NCBI GenBank assembly: GCA_900540735.1
Contig: UQHB01000004.1
Span: 1 to 64,000 of the forward strand
Origin: an uncultured Megasphaera sp.
Lineage (GTDB): Bacteria; Bacillota; Negativicutes; Veillonellales; Megasphaeraceae
Length of the DNA stretch: 64,000 nt
Direction of reading: 5' to 3'
Position 1 is the first letter of the stretch; every line of letters starts with the position of its first letter. The notes beneath the pieces were generated by a model that saw only the letters and a list, made by a program, of their open reading frames with translations, was not told the origin of the DNA and searched no databases. This document shows, in pieces, positions 25,376-33,820 of this stretch. Position numbers and translations under genes: made by a program.

Positions 25376-27142
25376 ATGTCCATGACAAAAGATACATTAG
25401 AAAAACACTTAAAAGATCCGGCAGTATTTTGTTGCCGTCGTACGAAAGGGACTGTCATTGGGGCTGATGATTTAGAAGACCCGACCTTATTTGAGGACAT
25501 GGTCGACGCTGGCTTATTGACCCTAAGTGATGATGGCTTGACGATTGAACAAGTCTTAGGGAGTACACTCTTAGAAGATGTAGAAGCGTTGACACCGGTC
25601 AAAGCGAGTGAACTAGATAAAGTCAATGCTATTGCAGAGCCTAAAACGGAAGCTCCGGCTGCGCCGACTACTTCGACAGCAGCACCGGCAGCACCCGTTG
25701 CAGGTGGGACCATTCATGTGGATATTGCCAAACTCGAAGGATTATCCTTAGATATTCCAGTCGGAGCTTTGGCTGGTGTAGGACTTCCTAGTGTACCAGC
25801 TGCACCAGTTGATACGACGAAGGGCCAGAAAAAAGTCATTCGTACACTCCTTAAACAACACATCAAAATTACAGATGCTGAAATCAGTGACCATACAGCC
25901 ATTGAAAACGGTAAAATATTCATCGATGGGGCCATTGTCAAAGAAGCCATCAAAGAAGACCCTCTTTGCGTCGACATGTCCATCGATATTATTTACCCGA
26001 ATCAACGCCATGTATATACCGATACAATTATGGATGTTTGCCCTATTGCAACGAAGGTCGAAGGTGAACTTGGTGAAGGCGTGACGAAAGTCGCCGACGG
26101 TGTCGTCTTCATGCTGACAGGTGTTGACGAAGATGGCGTACAGATTCATGAATTTGGCTCATCTGAAGGGTTCTTAGATGAAAAAATGTACTTCGGCCAT
26201 CCTGGCTGCGCTGACCCAGGAGACCTCATTATTCGCTGCCATGCTGTCATTAAGAGCAAAACCGGCATGACTCGTCCAGGCCCGTTTGCTGCCCATAAAT
26301 GCGAAGATTATATTATCCAAGCTGTCCGCAATGAATTGAAGACCTATGAAGGTGAAGTCGTCCGTGAAGAAACATGCGAAGACCTCCGTCGTAAAGGGAA
26401 TCCTCGTGTCGTCTTGATCAAAGAAATTATGGGCCAAGGGGCCATGCATGATAATATCCTTTGCCCGACTGAACCGTGTGGTGTCATTGGTGGTCAGAAA
26501 AACGTTGACCTTGGCAACGTGCCGATTGTAATGACACCGAACCAAGTTCGTGACGGTGCTATTCATGCACTCACTTGCATTGGGCCAGCAACGAAAGAAA
26601 TGACCCGTCATTACATTCGTGAACCTTTAGTAGAAGGATTGGCAAAAGATACAGAACTCGATTTAATTGGTGTCGTCTTCGTCGGTTCGCCTCAGGTTAA
26701 TGATGAAAAACTTTGGGTTTCTGAACGACTTGGCTCGCTCCTAGAAAGTCTCGATGTGGACGGCTGCATTATTACGACTGAAGGCTTTGGCAACAACCAC
26801 ATCGATTTCATACAGCATATCGGTCAAGCTGGGAAACGGGGCATTCCTGTCGTCGGCGTATCGTTCTGTGCCTATCAGGGCCAGCTCGTTGTGGGCAATC
26901 AGTATGCCGATGCCATGGTAGAAGAAAATATGGATCAAGGCGGCTTTGAAAACGACGTTGCCGGTTGCTCTTGTGTAACCCCGGCCGTTGCTATGCGAGC
27001 TATTCAAATGCTGAAAAATAAAATGGCTGGTGTAGAAATTTTACCGGCTGAAAAGAAATGGAATAACGATGTTATCAATGCTAATAACAAACTCGTTGGG
27101 CTCCCGCCGACGGATTTGCTCGATAAAGGAACGCTCCACTAA
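25376..27142 (+). CDS. prdA: D-proline reductase proprotein PrdA
   Basis: A 588-residue proprotein of D-proline reductase, which reduces D-proline to 5-aminovalerate. Family knowledge: it is cleaved at a cysteine, whose residue becomes a pyruvoyl group. The likely site is Thr400-Cys401 in DGAIHALTCIGPATKEM. An N-terminal part (about 1-150) ends in an Ala/Pro linker (91-112); the alpha-like part runs to 400 and the remaining 188 residues (DLIGVVFVGSPQ, GFGNNHIDF, CAYQGQLVVG) form the other chain. Its stop codon overlaps the next start by one base. Confidence 0.93.
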   Translation: MSMTKDTLEKHLKDPAVFCCRRTKGTVIGADDLEDPTLFEDMVDAGLLTLSDDGLTIEQVLGSTLLEDVEALTPVKASELDKVNAIAEPKTEAPAAPTTSTAAPAAPVAGGTIHVDIAKLEGLSLDIPVGALAGVGLPSVPAAPVDTTKGQKKVIRTLLKQHIKITDAEISDHTAIENGKIFIDGAIVKEAIKEDPLCVDMSIDIIYPNQRHVYTDTIMDVCPIATKVEGELGEGVTKVADGVVFMLTGVDEDGVQIHEFGSSEGFLDEKMYFGHPGCADPGDLIIRCHAVIKSKTGMTRPGPFAAHKCEDYIIQAVRNELKTYEGEVVREETCEDLRRKGNPRVVLIKEIMGQGAMHDNILCPTEPCGVIGGQKNVDLGNVPIVMTPNQVRDGAIHALTCIGPATKEMTRHYIREPLVEGLAKDTELDLIGVVFVGSPQVNDEKLWVSERLGSLLESLDVDGCIITTEGFGNNHIDFIQHIGQAGKRGIPVVGVSFCAYQGQLVVGNQYADAMVEENMDQGGFENDVAGCSCVTPAVAMRAIQMLKNKMAGVEILPAEKKWNNDVINANNKLVGLPPTDLLDKGTLH

Positions 27143-27558
27143 TGGCGCAGCTTGATTACCAGCTGAACCCGGTGCGCATGGGCGGTGTCGTGACGGCACG
27201 GACGGCAGATGATATTAAAATCAATCTCAACGGCCGTCTCGGCGTCCTCCATGTGGACCCTGTACTAGATGCCATGAAAACTGCCTTGCCGGGAGCACAG
27301 GTACAGTTTTACTTTAGTTATATGCAAATCGTAGATAATCCCTTAGATTACGACTATTATCCGCTGCGTCATGATGCCGCTATGATGCCCTCCCTCGTCG
27401 GTGGGAAACTCGTTGAAGTCAATGACACGGCTGTGAAAGTCCTGGTCGGTGATGACCTCGGCACAATTGCTGTACCGCGGCGCTGGATATTTACGAATGT
27501 ACCCTTAGCTGTAGGACAAGATGCAGAATTTTATTTAAGTCCTATGGAAAAGTCATGA
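27142..27558 (+). CDS. Conserved small protein between prdA and prdB
   Basis: A 138-residue soluble protein without recognised catalytic motifs, translationally coupled to prdA by a TAATG junction. A gene of this size between prdA and prdB is also found in clostridial prd clusters (established gene order), so a role in proline reductase assembly is likely, but none is proven. Notable features are a SYMQIVDNPLDYDYYPLRHD acidic-aromatic stretch and a C-terminal RRWIFTNVPLAVGQDAEFYL. Confidence 0.7.
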   Translation: MAQLDYQLNPVRMGGVVTARTADDIKINLNGRLGVLHVDPVLDAMKTALPGAQVQFYFSYMQIVDNPLDYDYYPLRHDAAMMPSLVGGKLVEVNDTAVKVLVGDDLGTIAVPRRWIFTNVPLAVGQDAEFYLSPMEKS

Positions 27559-27571
27559 GGAGGTCTTTAGT

Positions 27572-28297
27572 ATGAGCTTAACAACTGTCGCAGGAATGCG
27601 TTCTGAAATATTTGTACCGGTCACACCGAAACCTGTTTTTACGGAATTGAAGAAACCTTTGAGTGAATGCAAAGTCGCCTTTATTACGGCTGGGGGCATT
27701 CACAAAAAGAGTCAAGTCCCCTTTAATACATCTGGTGATTTTACGTATCGCACGATTGAAGCCGATACGCCGTCTTCGGAACTCATGGTTACTCATGGAG
27801 GTTTTGATAACTCTGATATTAATAAAGATGTTAATGCCATGTTCCCTATTGACCGCTTGCGTGAACTCGTCAAAGAAGGGTTCATTGGCTCCCTTGCACC
27901 AGAAACGTATACCTTCATGGGTGGCGGCGGCAATGTCGAAAAATTCCGCAATGAAACAGGCCCGGAAATTGCCAAAAAATTAAAAGCCCAAGGTGTAGAT
28001 GTCGTCCTTTGTACAGGCGGCTGCGGTACGTGCCATCGGTCGGCGACTATTGTGACACGATGCTGTGAAGCAGAAGGTATGAGTTGTTGTGTCATTGCTG
28101 CCTTGCCGCCTATTGCCCGTCAGCAAGGGGCTCCGCGCATTACAGCTCCTCATGTACCGATTGGTTCTAACGCTGGCGAACCGAATAATATTCCTATGCA
28201 AATGGCTATTCTCAAAGATTCCCTGGAATGGGTTCGCGATTGCCCTAGCTATAATGCCTTGAAAGTCTTGCCGTACGAATACAGACACAACGTATAA
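27572..28297 (+). CDS. prdB: Proline reductase subunit PrdB, cysteine form
   Basis: A 241-residue PrdB, the redox subunit that in Clostridium sticklandii and C. difficile carries selenocysteine. The active motif here is CTGGCGTCHRSA with TGC at 28022-28024 (Cys151), at the place where characterised PrdB has Sec; there is no in-frame TGA. So the proline reductase of this organism appears selenium-free although selC lies 5 kb away. Overall length matches the family. Ribosome site GAGGAGG is optimal; ten bases separate it from the next gene's ribosome site. Confidence 0.9.
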   Translation: MSLTTVAGMRSEIFVPVTPKPVFTELKKPLSECKVAFITAGGIHKKSQVPFNTSGDFTYRTIEADTPSSELMVTHGGFDNSDINKDVNAMFPIDRLRELVKEGFIGSLAPETYTFMGGGGNVEKFRNETGPEIAKKLKAQGVDVVLCTGGCGTCHRSATIVTRCCEAEGMSCCVIAALPPIARQQGAPRITAPHVPIGSNAGEPNNIPMQMAILKDSLEWVRDCPSYNALKVLPYEYRHNV

Positions 28298-28315
28298 TCG
28301 GAGGAGGTGCTGTGT

Positions 28316-29554
28316 ATGGGACTAGGACCGAGTACGAAACTGACTACGCTCCACCATTATCAGTGCCCGTTGACACGGCGGCTCTTAGGAGAACAAGACA
28401 TCGACTTTTGCGGCGTCATCGTCCACGGTGTAGCTGAGCGGTATGATGATAAAATCGAGACGGCTAAGCGAACCGGTGCCCTCGCAGAAGCCCTGGGGCT
28501 GGATGGTGCCATCGTGGCCATTGACGGCTGGGGAAATCACCATGTAGACTTTGTGGAAGTGTTGCGTGAGCTAGGCGAACGGCAGATTCCGACGATTGCC
28601 TTGAGCTATATTGGCCTTCAAGGACGGCTCGTTTGTACGAATCCCTACGTCGGCACTATTCTCGATGTGAATAAGCATGCCTGTGGCTACGAATCGTGTG
28701 TGGTTGGTGACAATACCATCACTGATGATGATGCACGCAAAGCAGTTGGTTTATTGCGGTATAAAATGGGCTTACCAGCGCAGGCAAGACCTGTGCAAGG
28801 GCCTGAAACGATACGGCAGCGTCTCGGCATTGCAGCTTACCCTATTTCTGCGATACCGTGGGGTGAGGTGACGGCTTTCGCCGAAAACACGCTCTATATA
28901 CGGCGTGACATTGGTGCAAAGCATACCTATGATGAGAACCTAATCTCTGCGGTAACGGTACAACTCATTCCGCCAGACCAGCACCATCGCCTTGTCCATA
29001 GTAACTTAGATTTTTTTCCGATTGCTGCCAAAGAAGAAGGCTCTCTTGGCGAAGGCATAACGCGGTTGTTGCAGCATGTCACAGTCATGGTAACCGGTGT
29101 CGATACAGCAGGTATAGAGCCGAGTAATATTGGCTCCTCTGCAGGGTATTTGGATGAGCACGTGCAGTTTGATCAAGGCGGTACACCGAAGGCAACAGAT
29201 TATATACTGCATATCCACGTGACTTTTTGCCGTGGTATGAGCACGTCTGCTCGCGCCATTCGGGCTGCACATGCCGTAGCTGATACCATTGTCCAAGACA
29301 TACGAGAAGCCCTGTTAGCAAGGCCTGATAGGCCGCAGCAGTGTACTATCTACGAAGATGCATCTCGGCCCTTTGCGCCGCACGTAGGATTAGTGAAAAT
29401 CGTTTCTGCCTTAGGTGCAATGTACGAAACGGCCCTCTATCCGGAGGAACCAGGTGGCTTTATTCATTCTCGCTGTCTCTTAGACGAAGGGTATGGTCCT
29501 ATCGTCTTAGGAGCAACGGAAGTCCTCGATGGGGCTATTCATTCCTTACTATAA
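28316..29554 (+). CDS. PrdE-PrdD fusion, circularly permuted PrdA homologue
   Basis: A 412-residue protein with two PrdA-like halves in swapped order. Residues 1 to about 160 match PrdA after its cleavage site (GPSTKLTTLHHYQ against GPATKEMTRHYIR; GWGNHHVDF against GFGNNHIDF). Residues about 165-412 match PrdA before the site (SNIGSSAGYLDE against HEFGSSEGFLDE) and end EVLDGAIHSLL, aligning to VRDGAIHALT just before the scissile bond. Clostridial PrdE and PrdD are separate homologues of these halves. No cleavage cysteine remains, so a structural or maturation role is inferred. Start ATG 28316 after GGAGGAGG. Confidence 0.85.
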   Translation: MGLGPSTKLTTLHHYQCPLTRRLLGEQDIDFCGVIVHGVAERYDDKIETAKRTGALAEALGLDGAIVAIDGWGNHHVDFVEVLRELGERQIPTIALSYIGLQGRLVCTNPYVGTILDVNKHACGYESCVVGDNTITDDDARKAVGLLRYKMGLPAQARPVQGPETIRQRLGIAAYPISAIPWGEVTAFAENTLYIRRDIGAKHTYDENLISAVTVQLIPPDQHHRLVHSNLDFFPIAAKEEGSLGEGITRLLQHVTVMVTGVDTAGIEPSNIGSSAGYLDEHVQFDQGGTPKATDYILHIHVTFCRGMSTSARAIRAAHAVADTIVQDIREALLARPDRPQQCTIYEDASRPFAPHVGLVKIVSALGAMYETALYPEEPGGFIHSRCLLDEGYGPIVLGATEVLDGAIHSLL

Positions 29555-29704
29555 TTTTGTCCTAACGCAAATATAACTTCAAAAATTAAGAAATCCAAAA
29601 ATAAAATATAATTTTATAATTATATTACTTGTAATTCGCAAATACTTGATGTAGTATATACACATCGAAGAAAAAAGTAAAGAAATTTCATATGTTAGCT
29701 TATA

Positions 29705-29748
29705 AACAATGGCGTTTATAGATGTTCTAAATGCCATTGTTTTTTTAT
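29705..29748 (+). terminator. Terminator of the prd operon
   Basis: AACAATGGC and GCCATTGTT pair around an 18-base loop, followed by seven T. It separates the prd genes from the ABC transporter genes. Confidence 0.75.
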
Positions 29749-29796
29749 ATTTTTTTATATTTTATGAAGCTAATGGAATGAGAGGGGTGCATGGTT

Positions 29797-30588
29797 ATGA
29801 TGTTTACTAATAGTAAGATTAAAAAAGCGATTTTCGTAGGATTAGGTGCTGTCCTTGCTGTTTCTGCCTTAGCTGGCTGCGGTTCGAGTACGACTGGCAG
29901 TAGTGATGGTGGTCAGAGTTTAAAAGGGAAAGAATTAAAAGTTGCTACTGGTATTTTTGCTCCGTTCTCATTTAAAGGGGAAGATGGGAAATTACAGGGA
30001 TTTGATGAAGATTTACTAGATGCCCTTTCGAAGAAATTAGGCTTTACCTATCAAATTACACCGACGGAATACGACAACATGTTCATGTCCGTTGCTAACG
30101 GCGATTACGACCTTGGCATGGGCCAGGTTTGCATCACTGATGAACGGAAACAGAAGATGGACTTTACGGAACCATATGCACAAGCAGGGCTGCAGTTTGC
30201 TGTACGAAAAGATTCTGGCATTACGAGTCCGGATCAGCTGAAAGGCAAAAAAATTGCCGTTGAAAAAGGCACAGCCTCTCATAAATACGTAACAGAACAC
30301 TTCAAAGATTCTGAAATCGTCGTCTTCCCACAGATTGCTGCGGCATATCTTGAAGTAGAACAAGGGAAAGCCGATGCGCTCATGCAGGATAAACCAAATG
30401 TAGCGTACTATATTAAGAAACATCCTGACGCAAACTTACAACTTATGGGTGATGAAACAGGGAAACTGCCTGATGGCTTTGCCTTACCAAAGAATAGTCC
30501 ATATAAAGCAGAACTGGATAAAGCGTTGAAAGAATTACAGGATGACGGCACGATTAAGAAACTCGAAGATAAATGGCTTAATGTTTAG
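29797..30588 (+). CDS. Amino-acid ABC transporter, substrate-binding lipoprotein
   Basis: A 263-residue extracytoplasmic solute-binding protein of family 3. The signal peptide ends in a lipobox (SALAGC) around residue 27 followed by a Gly/Ser linker; the mature part has the typical LKVATGIFAPFSFKGEDGKLQGFDEDLL and TDERKQKMDFTEPYAQAG segments. Substrate is likely a polar or cyclic amino acid. The setting between prd genes and proline racemase suggests proline (inference). ATG 29797 has nine-base spacing to GAGAGGGG; ATG 29791 is possible. Confidence 0.88.
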   Translation: MMFTNSKIKKAIFVGLGAVLAVSALAGCGSSTTGSSDGGQSLKGKELKVATGIFAPFSFKGEDGKLQGFDEDLLDALSKKLGFTYQITPTEYDNMFMSVANGDYDLGMGQVCITDERKQKMDFTEPYAQAGLQFAVRKDSGITSPDQLKGKKIAVEKGTASHKYVTEHFKDSEIVVFPQIAAAYLEVEQGKADALMQDKPNVAYYIKKHPDANLQLMGDETGKLPDGFALPKNSPYKAELDKALKELQDDGTIKKLEDKWLNV

Positions 30589-30648
30589 TAGTACAATTCA
30601 TCCCCGTAGAGTATTTTACGGGGATAGTTTTTTAGGGGGGGATAGGCT

Positions 30649-31308
30649 ATGTTCAGCTGGGACAACGTCGGCACGATTGTTAGTGTCATTACCAAAGGGA
30701 TGATGTGGACCATCATCATTTCCATTAGCAGTATTATCATTGGGTACATCGTAGGCTTGTGCGTCGGCTTTGTACGCGCACGGCACATCCGCTTTTTACA
30801 AAATATTGGGGCCTTTTATGTCTGGATCATTCGCAGTACACCAGTCCTCGTACAGGCCTTATACATTTACTTCGTCTTGCCGAAAATGTTTGGCATTCAT
30901 TTGAGCCACGAAGCAGCCGGTATCATTTGTATTTCCCTTAATGCAGGCGCATATATTTCAGAAATCGTGCGCGGTGCTATATTAGAAGTCCCGAAAGGAC
31001 AATGGGAAGCTGGCCTTTCTTTAGGCATGACGAAAGCACAAATCGTCTTTAAATTGATTTTCCCTATGGCCTTTAAGACGAGTTTACCGGCCTTGGGAAA
31101 TCAGTTCATTATTACCGTCAAAGATACATCGATTTTAACCATTATCGGCGTTGCTGAAATGACGTACCAAGCCGGGCAGTACGCATCATCAACTTTTGAA
31201 TTTGTCGAAAGTTATACGATTTTGGCAACCTTCTATTTAATCCTCATTTCAGTCTTAACCTTTATTATCAATGTCTTTGAACAACGGATGGGAGTGGATG
31301 CAAAATGA
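30649..31308 (+). CDS. Amino-acid ABC transporter permease
   Basis: A 219-residue HisM/GlnP-type permease with about five membrane segments. It carries the inner-loop EAA motif (GQWEAGLSLGMTKAQIVFKL) that docks on the ATPase, and the N-terminal RSTPVLVQALYIYFVLP helix of polar amino acid permeases. Its stop codon overlaps the start of the ATPase gene, and it follows the binding-protein gene, so the three form one transporter. Confidence 0.93.
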   Translation: MFSWDNVGTIVSVITKGMMWTIIISISSIIIGYIVGLCVGFVRARHIRFLQNIGAFYVWIIRSTPVLVQALYIYFVLPKMFGIHLSHEAAGIICISLNAGAYISEIVRGAILEVPKGQWEAGLSLGMTKAQIVFKLIFPMAFKTSLPALGNQFIITVKDTSILTIIGVAEMTYQAGQYASSTFEFVESYTILATFYLILISVLTFIINVFEQRMGVDAK

Positions 31309-32027
31309 TGAAAGTAGAACATTTAAAGAAACAATATGGCGATAACCTCGTCTTAAATGATATAAACATCGATTTGAAAGATGAAGTCACGTGCATCTTA
31401 GGTCCGTCTGGTGCAGGGAAAAGTACCTTCCTCCGTTGTTTAAATCTCCTCGAAATGCCTACAGGCGGTGATATTTTATACCGTGGCAACAGCATTTTGG
31501 CACACGACTATGATATTCGTAAAATGCGTGAAGAAGTGTCTATGGTCTTTCAGCATTTTAACTTATTCCCTTTGCGGACAGTCGTCGATAACGTTATGCT
31601 TGCTCTCCAATGTGTCAAGCACATGAAGAAGCACGATGCCCACGATATTGCCATGGAAATGCTCAAAGAAGTAGATATGGCTGATAAAGCGGAAAAAATG
31701 CCGGATATGCTTTCAGGGGGCCAGCAACAGCGCGTGGCTATTGCCAGAACCTTGGCGATGCAGCCGAAGATGATCCTCTTTGATGAACCGACATCAGCTC
31801 TCGACCCAGAATTGGTTGGCGGCGTCCTCGATGTCATGAAACGCTTGGCTGATAAAGGCATGGCCATGGTCATTGTGACACATGAAATGGCTTTTGCCCG
31901 TGACGTATCGAATCGGATTATTTTTATGGCTGATAGTAAAGTCCAGGAAGATACGACACCGCAAGAATTTTTTACCCATCCCAAGACTACACGGGCGCAG
32001 AATTTCTTAGCGCGCTTCTTATCGTAA
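31305..32027 (+). CDS. Amino-acid ABC transporter ATPase
   Basis: A 240-residue GlnQ/HisP-type ATPase. Walker A GPSGAGKSTFLRCLN, Q-loop VFQHFNLFP, signature LSGGQQQRVAIART, Walker B ILFDEPTSALDPE and H-loop THEMAF are complete. It overlaps the permease gene by four bases (start ATGATG after GGGAG). Thirteen bases separate it from the kinase-like gene, which may be in the same operon. Confidence 0.95.
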   Translation: MMKVEHLKKQYGDNLVLNDINIDLKDEVTCILGPSGAGKSTFLRCLNLLEMPTGGDILYRGNSILAHDYDIRKMREEVSMVFQHFNLFPLRTVVDNVMLALQCVKHMKKHDAHDIAMEMLKEVDMADKAEKMPDMLSGGQQQRVAIARTLAMQPKMILFDEPTSALDPELVGGVLDVMKRLADKGMAMVIVTHEMAFARDVSNRIIFMADSKVQEDTTPQEFFTHPKTTRAQNFLARFLS

Positions 32028-32040
32028 GGAGGCGTGGCGT

Positions 32041-32655
32041 ATGGAAAAATTCGTTGTTACCATTAACCGTCAATTCGGCAGTATGGGCCGACCGATTGCG
32101 CGCGAAATGGCAGAAAGCCTAAACGTAGAATTTTATGACCGCGACATCATCGAAGCGGCAGCCGCTAAATTGCACATGTCCCTTTCTATTGCGAGCGACC
32201 TGGAAGAAACGGCGCAGAAAAATCGCTTTTGGAATATGTGCTTTCCCTTGGGCCACGGCGAAGCGAAGAAACAAGATGAACTCTTTTTAGAACAGCGGAA
32301 AATTATTTTAGACTTAGCTGATGCTAAATCCTGTATCATCGTCGGCAGGTGTTCTGATTACACGTTGCGGTGCACGAAAAACGTACTTCGTATCTTCATT
32401 TATGCGCCCTATAAAGAACGGCTTAAAAATTGCGTAGAACGGTTGCAAATGGATGAAGCCGCAGCAAAATCTATGATTCGTGATGTCGACAAAGCGCGCG
32501 ATGCATACCAACTGAAGTACGCCCATTACTTGCCAGGTGATTTTCACCATAACGATTTGCTCATTAACAGCAGTGTTCTTGGCATTGAAGGGACTGCGCA
32601 GTACTTGACGGAACTGGTGTTAAAGAAATTTGCGTCAAAACACATTGATGATTGA
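32041..32655 (+). CDS. Cytidylate kinase-like family protein
   Basis: A 204-residue P-loop-type protein of the cytidylate-kinase-like family. It begins VVTINRQFGSMGRPIAREMA, a variant of the nucleotide-binding loop, has YDRDIIEAAA and IIVGRCSDYTLR, and a C-terminal LLINSSVLGIEGTAQYL typical of the family. The physiological substrate of these proteins is unknown. It lies between the ABC transporter and the proline racemase, possibly only by operon position. Confidence 0.8.
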   Translation: MEKFVVTINRQFGSMGRPIAREMAESLNVEFYDRDIIEAAAAKLHMSLSIASDLEETAQKNRFWNMCFPLGHGEAKKQDELFLEQRKIILDLADAKSCIIVGRCSDYTLRCTKNVLRIFIYAPYKERLKNCVERLQMDEAAAKSMIRDVDKARDAYQLKYAHYLPGDFHHNDLLINSSVLGIEGTAQYLTELVLKKFASKHIDD

Positions 32656-32709
32656 CCAAGGAAACAAAGGCACTAAAGGGGATACATACGAGGGAATGGA
32701 GGGAGTTAG

Positions 32710-33735
32710 ATGAAATTTTCGAGAATGCTTACGGCTGTAGACTCACATACGGCTGGCGAAGCAGCGCGCATCATTATCGGTGGTGTGCTTAAGTTTCCCG
32801 GCAAGACTATGGCCGAAAAAAAGGAATACTTAGAAACGTACGCAGACGACCTGCGGAAAGCTATTATGCATGAACCACGAGGACATCAGGATATGTTTGG
32901 TGCGTTCCTCTGTGAACCAGTCCATCCAGAAGCTGATTACGGTATTATTTTTATGGACACAGGAGGCTATCTCAATATGTGCGGTCATAATACGATTGCT
33001 GCCATGACCGCTGCTGTCGAATGTGGCTGGATTGATGTGCCTAAAGGGGCAAGAGACATTCAAGTCGTGCAAGATGCGCCGGCAGGCCTCGTCCACGGTA
33101 CGGTCCATATGCGCAATGAATACGAAGTAGAATCTGTTTCTTTTGAAAATGTCCCTGCATTCTTGTATAAAGAAAACGTTGCTGTCTATGTGCCGGAATT
33201 ACAGAAAACCATTCACTGTGATATTTCCTTTGGTGGCAGTTTCTTTGCCATTTTTCCGGCTGCTGAAGTGGGCATTGATATTAATCCCATTGACGGACCG
33301 AAGATTTCTAAAATCGGTATGGAAGTACTCCATGTTGTCAATGCGCAAGTCCAGGTACAGCATCCGACCTTGCCTTATATTAAGAGCGTGGACTTAGTGG
33401 AAATGTATGGCCCTGCAAAAAGCCCGGATGCAACGTATCAAAATGTCGTCGTCTTTGGCGAAGGCTCTATTGACCGCTCTCCATGCGGTACTGGGACGAG
33501 TGCGAAAGTAGCTACACTCTATGCAAAAGGTGAATTAGCCGTTGGTGAACACATTATTTACGAAAGCATTAGCGGCACGAAGTTTAAAGGTGAAGTAGCT
33601 CGTACAGTAGACATGCCTAGCGGCTATAAAGCAATCATTCCACGCATTACAGGCTCAGCCTCCATTACGGGCTTTAATACGTTCTTAGTCGACCCGCACG
33701 ACCCATTAAAAGATGGCTTCTTGTTAGGGGAATAA
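32710..33735 (+). CDS. prdF: Proline racemase
   Basis: A 341-residue PLP-independent proline racemase family enzyme. Both catalytic cysteines are visible: NMCGHNTIAAMTA (about residue 91) and DRSPCGTGTSAKVA (about residue 262). The N-terminal TAVDSHTAGEAARI is typical. It converts L- to D-proline, the substrate of PrdA/PrdB, so its closeness to the prd genes is functionally coherent. A related 4-hydroxyproline epimerase is the alternative, made unlikely by the context. Ribosome site GGAGGG precedes the ATG. Confidence 0.9.
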   Translation: MKFSRMLTAVDSHTAGEAARIIIGGVLKFPGKTMAEKKEYLETYADDLRKAIMHEPRGHQDMFGAFLCEPVHPEADYGIIFMDTGGYLNMCGHNTIAAMTAAVECGWIDVPKGARDIQVVQDAPAGLVHGTVHMRNEYEVESVSFENVPAFLYKENVAVYVPELQKTIHCDISFGGSFFAIFPAAEVGIDINPIDGPKISKIGMEVLHVVNAQVQVQHPTLPYIKSVDLVEMYGPAKSPDATYQNVVVFGEGSIDRSPCGTGTSAKVATLYAKGELAVGEHIIYESISGTKFKGEVARTVDMPSGYKAIIPRITGSASITGFNTFLVDPHDPLKDGFLLGE

Positions 33736-33742
33736 CTTTTAT

Positions 33743-33772
33743 TTGACGCGGACCTACGAGCCAGTATACAAT
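33743..33772 (+). promoter_or_regulatory. Promoter of proS
   Basis: TTGACG (33743-33748), 18 bases, TACAAT (33767-33772). The 5' leader carries a perfect ten-base-pair hairpin (AGAAGAAAAG at 33774-33783, CTTTTCTTCT at 33792-33801) shortly before the ribosome site GAGGAGG. No T-box was recognised. Confidence 0.65.
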
Positions 33773-33820
33773 AAGAAGAAAAGGCGATTGTCTTTTCTTC
33801 TACTTTGAGGAGGTTAGGAA

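Noticed and set aside
28022..28024. Selenocysteine codon in prdB
   Set aside because: The codon is TGC, not TGA, and no other in-frame TGA exists in prdB or prdC.
33736..33820. T-box leader upstream of proS
   Set aside because: The 85-base gap is too short and lacks the T-box consensus; only a simple hairpin is present.
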